Shown here one piece after another: positions 60,383-64,000 of a stretch of DNA of 64,000 bases (position 1 is the first letter of the stretch; every line of letters starts with the position of its first letter). The DNA lies in assembly GCA_964250755.1 (NCBI GenBank), contig CAXUHB010000018.1, positions 8,625 to 72,624 on the forward strand, written 5' to 3'. The translations under genes and the position numbers were made by a program. The notes below the pieces were generated by a model. The model did no database searches and was not told the DNA's origin. It saw only the letters and a program-made list of their open reading frames with translations. The DNA comes from DASWOJ01 sp964250755 (GTDB lineage Bacteria; Pseudomonadota; Alphaproteobacteria; Acetobacterales; Acetobacteraceae).

Positions 60383-61714
60383 TCAATGCGTCCTGCGCAC
60401 CTGCCGGCCCACCGCCGCGCCCACCAGCGCCAGGGTCGGCCCGCCGCGGGACCACTCGCGCCCGCCCGCGACCAGTTCGTCCAGGGTGCCCAGCAGCTCC
60501 CGCTGGTCGGTCCGCCCGCCGCACTCCACCAGTGCCGCGGGGGTTGCCGGGTCCAGCCCAGCCGCCAGCAGGCCGTCGCGCAGGGCGGGCAGGCTGTCCA
60601 GGCCCATATAGACCGCCAGCGTGCCGCCCCGCACCAGCGCACCGAAGTCCAGGTCCAGCGCCCCGTCCACCAGGTGCCCGGTCGCCAGCGTCAGCGTCCG
60701 CACCGCACCGCTGCCGGCCGGGCCGTCGCCCCTGTGGGTCAGCGGGATGCCGGCCCCGGCGGCGCAGGCCAGGGCAGCGGTGACGCCGGGCACGACCTCG
60801 AACGCCACGCCCGCCGCGGCCAGCGCTGCCGCCTCTTCCCCGCCGCGTCCGAACACGAAGGGGTCGCCGCCCTTCAGCCGCACGACCTTGCGGCCCTCCT
60901 GGCCCAGCCGGACCAGCAGGGCGTTGATCTCGTCCTGCGGCAGGGAGTGGTTGGACTTCGACTTGCCCACGCTGATCCGGTCGGCGTCGCGCCGGGCCAT
61001 GTCCAGCACGTCCTGCGTGACCAGCCGGTCATGCACGATCACGTCGGCCTCCCCCATCAGGCGCTGCGCGCGCAGCGTCAGCAGGTCGGCGGCGCCCGGC
61101 CCGGCGCCGACCAGATAGACGATGCCCGCTGGGTCCGGCTCACCGGCCAGCACGCGGCCCATTTCCTGGTCCGCCGCGGCATCGTCCCCGGCCAGCATCA
61201 GGTCGGCCACGCGCCCGCCCAGCGCCCCCTCCAGCATCCGGCGGCGCAGCGCGACCTCGGGGAAGCGCTCGCGGAACGCCTCCTTGTAGCGGTCGGCGAG
61301 CGCCGCCAGGCGGCCGAAGGCAGGGGGCACCATCGCCTCGATCCGGGCGCGCAGCAGCCGGGCCAGCACGGGGGCGGCCCCGCCGGACGACACGGCGATG
61401 CTGAGCGGCGCGCGGTCAATGACGCTGGGCGTGATGTAGCTGCACAGCGACGGCTTATCCACGATGTTGACCGGGATGCCGCGGGCCTGGGCCATGTCCG
61501 ACAGCCGGCGCAGGTCGTCGTCGGGCGCATCGGCTCCGATGGCCAGGGCGCAGTCGTCCAGCAAGGCCGCGTCGTCCAGGCCGAAGCCGGGCGCCGTGTC
61601 CACCAGCCCGCCGGCCCGGCGCAGCGCCCCAGCCTTGCGCTCCGCCGCTTCGCCCCCGCCGATCACCAGCACGCGCCGTCCGGTCAGGGACAGGAAGATA
61701 GGAAAGTATTGCAT
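60383..61714 (-). CDS. cysG: Siroheme synthase CysG (multifunctional)
   Basis: 443 residues from the ATG at 61714. N-terminal dehydrogenase/ferrochelatase (LTGRRVLVIGGGEAAERKAGAL, VNIVDKPSLCSYITPSVIDRAPL), C-terminal uroporphyrinogen III methyltransferase (VYLVGAGPGAADLLTLRAQRL, GDPFVFGRGGEEA, VVPGVTAALACAAGAGIPLTHRG). Makes siroheme for sulfite and nitrite reductases. Divergent from acuI; no sulfur-assimilation genes are visible in the window. Confidence 0.95.
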   Translation of the reverse strand: MQYFPIFLSLTGRRVLVIGGGEAAERKAGALRRAGGLVDTAPGFGLDDAALLDDCALAIGADAPDDDLRRLSDMAQARGIPVNIVDKPSLCSYITPSVIDRAPLSIAVSSGGAAPVLARLLRARIEAMVPPAFGRLAALADRYKEAFRERFPEVALRRRMLEGALGGRVADLMLAGDDAAADQEMGRVLAGEPDPAGIVYLVGAGPGAADLLTLRAQRLMGEADVIVHDRLVTQDVLDMARRDADRISVGKSKSNHSLPQDEINALLVRLGQEGRKVVRLKGGDPFVFGRGGEEAAALAAAGVAFEVVPGVTAALACAAGAGIPLTHRGDGPAGSGAVRTLTLATGHLVDGALDLDFGALVRGGTLAVYMGLDSLPALRDGLLAAGLDPATPAALVECGGRTDQRELLGTLDELVAGGREWSRGGPTLALVGAAVGRQVRRTH

Positions 61715-61811
61715 GGCACTAGGGTCGGGGGTCCGGGGCGCGGCGGCAAGTGGGGGTTGCCGCCCCGTGGCCGAGCCGTGCAGAACGGCCGGGCACAATG
61801 GGAGATGCGCG

Positions 61812-62792
61812 ATGCGGGCTTGGTTGATCGAGAAGGCCGAGGGCGGCACCACCGCCGCGCTGCGCGACTTCCCCGAGGTGGAACTGATGGAGGGGACCGT
61901 CACCGTCCGCATCTCCCACTCCTGCCTCAACTACAAGGACGGCCTGGCCCTGACCGGCGCGGCGCCCGTCGTGCGCCGCTTCCCCATGATCCCCGGCATA
62001 GACTTCGCCGGCACCGTCGAGCACTCGGACAGCCCGGACTACCAGCCCGGCGATCCCGTCCTGCTGAACGGCTGGGGCACCGGCGAGACCCACCTGGGCG
62101 CCTATGCCGAGCGCAGCCGGGTGCCGGCGGACTGGCTGATCCCGCTGCCTGCCGGGCTGACCCCGGCCCGCGCCATGGCCATCGGCACCGCCGGCTACAC
62201 CGCCATGCTGAGCCTGATGGCCCTGGAGCGCCACGGCCTGCGCCCCGCCCACGGCCCGGCGGTCGTGACCGGAGCCGCCGGCGGCGTCGGCTCCGTCGCC
62301 ATCGCGTTGCTGGCCAGTGCCGGCTGGCACGTGATCGCCAGCACCGGACGCATGGCGGAGGAAGGCTACCTGCGCGGCCTCGGCGCCGCGGAGGTCGTGG
62401 ACCGCGCCACCCTGTCCGGCCCGCCGCGCCCAATGGCGAAGGAGCGCTGGGCGGCGGGCGTGGACAGCGTGGGGTCCACGACGCTGGCCAACCTGCTGTC
62501 CATGACCCGCAACGAGGGCGCCATCGCGGCCTGCGGCCTGGCCGGCGGCATGGACCTGCCATCGTCGGTCGCACCCTTCATCCTGCGCGGCGTGTCGCTG
62601 CTGGGGGTGAACAGCGTGACGGTGGCGAAGCCCCGCCGGATCGAGGCCTGGGGCCGTCTGGCAACCGAGCTGGATCTGGACAAGCTGGACGGCATGACGA
62701 CGACGATCCCGCTGGACGCCGTGCAGGACGCCGCCACCCGCATCATGGCCGGCCAAGTGCGCGGGCGGGTGGTGGTGGAGATCGGAGATTGA
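61812..62792 (+). CDS. acuI: Acrylyl-CoA reductase-like (AcuI/YhdH) oxidoreductase
   Basis: 326 residues. Medium-chain reductase of the YhdH/AcuI subgroup: VRISHSCLNYKDGLALTGAAPV, FPMIPGIDFAGTVEHSDSP, TAGYTAMLSLMALERHG, VVTGAAGGVGSVAIALLASAGW (NADPH site) and FILRGVSLLGVNSV. No catalytic zinc ligands are seen, as in the family. It reduces acrylyl-CoA to propionyl-CoA, a detoxification step in DMSP and 3-hydroxypropionate metabolism; substrate specificity is inferred only. GGAG precedes the ATG. Confidence 0.9.
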   Translation: MRAWLIEKAEGGTTAALRDFPEVELMEGTVTVRISHSCLNYKDGLALTGAAPVVRRFPMIPGIDFAGTVEHSDSPDYQPGDPVLLNGWGTGETHLGAYAERSRVPADWLIPLPAGLTPARAMAIGTAGYTAMLSLMALERHGLRPAHGPAVVTGAAGGVGSVAIALLASAGWHVIASTGRMAEEGYLRGLGAAEVVDRATLSGPPRPMAKERWAAGVDSVGSTTLANLLSMTRNEGAIAACGLAGGMDLPSSVAPFILRGVSLLGVNSVTVAKPRRIEAWGRLATELDLDKLDGMTTTIPLDAVQDAATRIMAGQVRGRVVVEIGD

Positions 62793-62914
62793 TCTTTCCC
62801 CCTCTCCCTCCGGGAGAGGGTGGGGGTGAGGGAAAGGCCGCGCGGCGCCAGTTTCCCCGTGTGCGCCAGCACTGTTCGGGGTCTGTGCGCGCGGCTTCCC
62901 TCACCCCGACCCTC

Positions 62915-63106
62915 ATAAGCGCTAAGTTAGAGTCGGGCTGGCCCATCCGAAGAACCTCGTCATTGCGAGGCGCGCTTGCGCCGCGGCAATCCAGAGCAGA
63001 CGGGACTGCGCTTGCGGCTCTGGATTGCCGCGTCGCTGCGCCCCTCGCAATGGCGGAACACCCGGGTTGGGCCACGTTCCACCCTAAGTCAGCGCCTGTG
63101 ACTCCA
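62915..63106. mobile_element. Putative small palindromic insertion (family A core, 6-bp flanking duplication)
   Basis: 192 bp between two ACCCTC hexamers (62909-62914 and 63107-63112). Its ends form an imperfect inverted repeat (GCGCTAAGTTAGAGTCGGGC on the left against reverse-complement GCGCTGACTTAGGGTGGAAC on the right), and its centre is the family A palindrome. It has no coding capacity, so any movement would need a transposase from elsewhere. Confidence 0.5.
62959..63054. repeat. Dispersed palindromic repeat, family A, copy 4
   Basis: 96 bp: GTCATTGCGAGGCGCGC...CGGCAATCCAGAG, then the mirror CTGGATTGCCGCGTCGCTGCG...CCTCGCAATGGC. It forms the core of the inserted element at 62915-63106. 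Confidence 0.9.
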
Positions 63107-63132
63107 ACCCTCCCCCGGAGGGAGAGGGGGAA

Positions 63133-64000
63133 GTGAAGGTCCTTCAGGTCACCAACGTGGACTTCTCGCTCTGCCACTTCCTGCTGCCGCTCATGCTGGC
63201 GGCCCAGGCGCGCGGCCACGACGTGCTGGGCGCATCCGCCGACGGCCCCTTGCTGGACGATGCCCGCGCCGCCGGGCTGCGCGTCGTGGCAGTGCCGATG
63301 GCGCGCAGCCTGTCGCCCCTGGCGCAATGGCGGGCGCTGCAGGCGATGGTGCGGCTGCTGCGGGCCGAGCGTCCAGACCTGCTGCACGCCCACATGCCCA
63401 TAAGCGGCTTCATCGCCCGCTTGGCCGCGCGCGTCACCGGCGTGCCGCGGGTCGCCTACACCTGCCACGGCTTCCTGTTCAACCAGCCCGGCCCCCTGCC
63501 CCGCCGCGCCCTGGGCTTCGCGATGGAGTGGCTGGGCGGGCGCATGACCGACACCTACCTGACCGTCTCGACCGAGGAGGCGGCGGACGCCCGCCGCCTC
63601 GGCATCGCGCGCCACGCCACCCCGGTCGGCAATGGCCGCGACCCCGCCCGCTTCCGCCCGGACCCGGCGGCCCGCGCCCGCATCCGCGCTGCCATGGGCG
63701 TGCCGCCTGACCGGGTGGTGGTGGTGATCGTGTCCCGCCTGGTGCGCCACAAGGGCCACCTGGAGCTGCTGGCCGCCATGCGGGACGTGCCCGGCGCCGA
63801 GCTGTGGGTCGTCGGCAACCGCCTGCCCAGCGACCACGGCCCGGACCCCGCCGCGCTGTTCGCGCAAGCGCCGCCCGGCACGCTGCGCCTGCTGGGCTAC
63901 CGCGGCGACATCCCCGCCATCCTGGCCGCCGCCGACATCTTCGCCCTGCCCAGCCACTTCGAGGGCCTGCCGATGTCGGTGATCGAGGCCATGCTGACCG
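63133..64000 (+). CDS. GT4-family glycosyltransferase, N-terminal part
   Basis: 289 visible codons from a GTG at 63133; the gene runs off the window. The ribosome-binding site GGAGAGGGGGAA belongs to the right arm of repeat family B. GT-B fold: KVLQVTNVDFSLCHFLLPLM, LLHAHMPISGFIARLAARVTG, VVVVIVSRLVRHKGHLELLAAM and the E-x7-E motif in SHFEGLPMSVIEAML. Typical of exopolysaccharide or lipopolysaccharide glycosyltransferases using nucleotide sugars. Continuation of the gene or cluster cannot be seen. Confidence 0.9.
   Translation, partial: MKVLQVTNVDFSLCHFLLPLMLAAQARGHDVLGASADGPLLDDARAAGLRVVAVPMARSLSPLAQWRALQAMVRLLRAERPDLLHAHMPISGFIARLAARVTGVPRVAYTCHGFLFNQPGPLPRRALGFAMEWLGGRMTDTYLTVSTEEAADARRLGIARHATPVGNGRDPARFRPDPAARARIRAAMGVPPDRVVVVIVSRLVRHKGHLELLAAMRDVPGAELWVVGNRLPSDHGPDPAALFAQAPPGTLRLLGYRGDIPAILAAADIFALPSHFEGLPMSVIEAMLT

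Larger units (their letters stand above)
62795..63131. repeat. Dispersed repeat family B, copy 3, interrupted by another element
   Basis: The left half TTTCCCCCTCTCCCTCCGGG...GGGTGGGGGTGAGGGAAAGG and the centre lead to TTCCCTCACCCCGACCCTC, where the sequence breaks. The expected right end, CCCCGGAGGGAGAGGGGGA, resumes at 63113. The intervening 192 bp (62915-63106) contain a family A repeat. Its right end forms the ribosome-binding site of the next gene. Confidence 0.8.

Overview
The window is a very GC-rich chromosomal segment of an alphaproteobacterium. I infer the family Acetobacteraceae or a close relative from four things: the gene order aminotransferase-hom-glpX-recJ, the block rplM-rpsI-argC, a class I PHA synthase, and several lone Tat-type ABC binding proteins. 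There is no rRNA, CRISPR array, prophage or intact insertion sequence. Two tRNA genes are present, tRNA-Ala(CGC) and tRNA-Tyr(GTA).

Layout. 0-2 kb: the end of a TRAP permease, a small hypothetical gene and a GAF-GGDEF protein. 2-13 kb (mostly minus strand): recJ, glpX, hom, an alaC-type aminotransferase, an OmpA-like lipoprotein, phaC on the plus strand, a small lipoprotein, a gamma-carbonic anhydrase and argC. 13-21 kb: rpsI-rplM with a recognisable terminator and promoter, then an epimerase, an M20 amidohydrolase, an M29 aminopeptidase, a GST, a beta-lactamase-like hydrolase, a royal-jelly-type beta-propeller and a small Tudor-like protein. 21.5-24.2 kb is an accessory patch with an AT-richer orphan tadZ/cpaE gene. 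24-33 kb: tRNA-Ala, yggT, folD, an amine oxidase, a haloacetate-dehalogenase-like hydrolase, a lone ABC binding protein, a Uma2 nuclease, and lutB-lutC with an Smr gene. 33-43 kb is a glycan region: two methyltransferases, a 988-residue double glycosyltransferase, a Tat-exported beta-carbonic anhydrase, manC, gmd and an rmd-like reductase (predicted GDP-D-rhamnose supply), and a GlcG-like gene. 43-51 kb: a second lone ABC binding protein, then the most interesting locus. 51-57 kb: a 1144-residue double glycosyltransferase, a methyltransferase and a frameshifted GSCFA-type gene. 57-64 kb: tRNA-Tyr, rlmB, a hydratase-like gene, two small genes, cysG, acuI and the start of a GT4 glycosyltransferase.

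The highlight at 45.1-51.1 kb looks like a complete diffusible-signal-factor (DSF) quorum-sensing system. It has an RpfF-type crotonase with both signature glutamates 20 residues apart, an RpfC-like membrane hybrid histidine kinase (receiver plus HPt), and, translationally coupled to the kinase, a response regulator. That regulator carries an RpfG-like receiver, but its output is PAS-like-GGDEF-EAL in place of HD-GYP. The arrangement combines a Xanthomonas-style sensor with an output resembling Burkholderia RpfR, and it sits beside a glycan locus, so DSF and cyclic-di-GMP control of surface polysaccharide is a reasonable hypothesis.

The window also carries at least three families of short palindromic dispersed repeats. 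One copy (62915-63106) appears to be inserted inside a copy of another family with a 6-bp direct repeat on each side. Repeats supply the C-terminal codons of one gene and the ribosome-binding site of another. All functions are read from motifs and context; no database search was possible.
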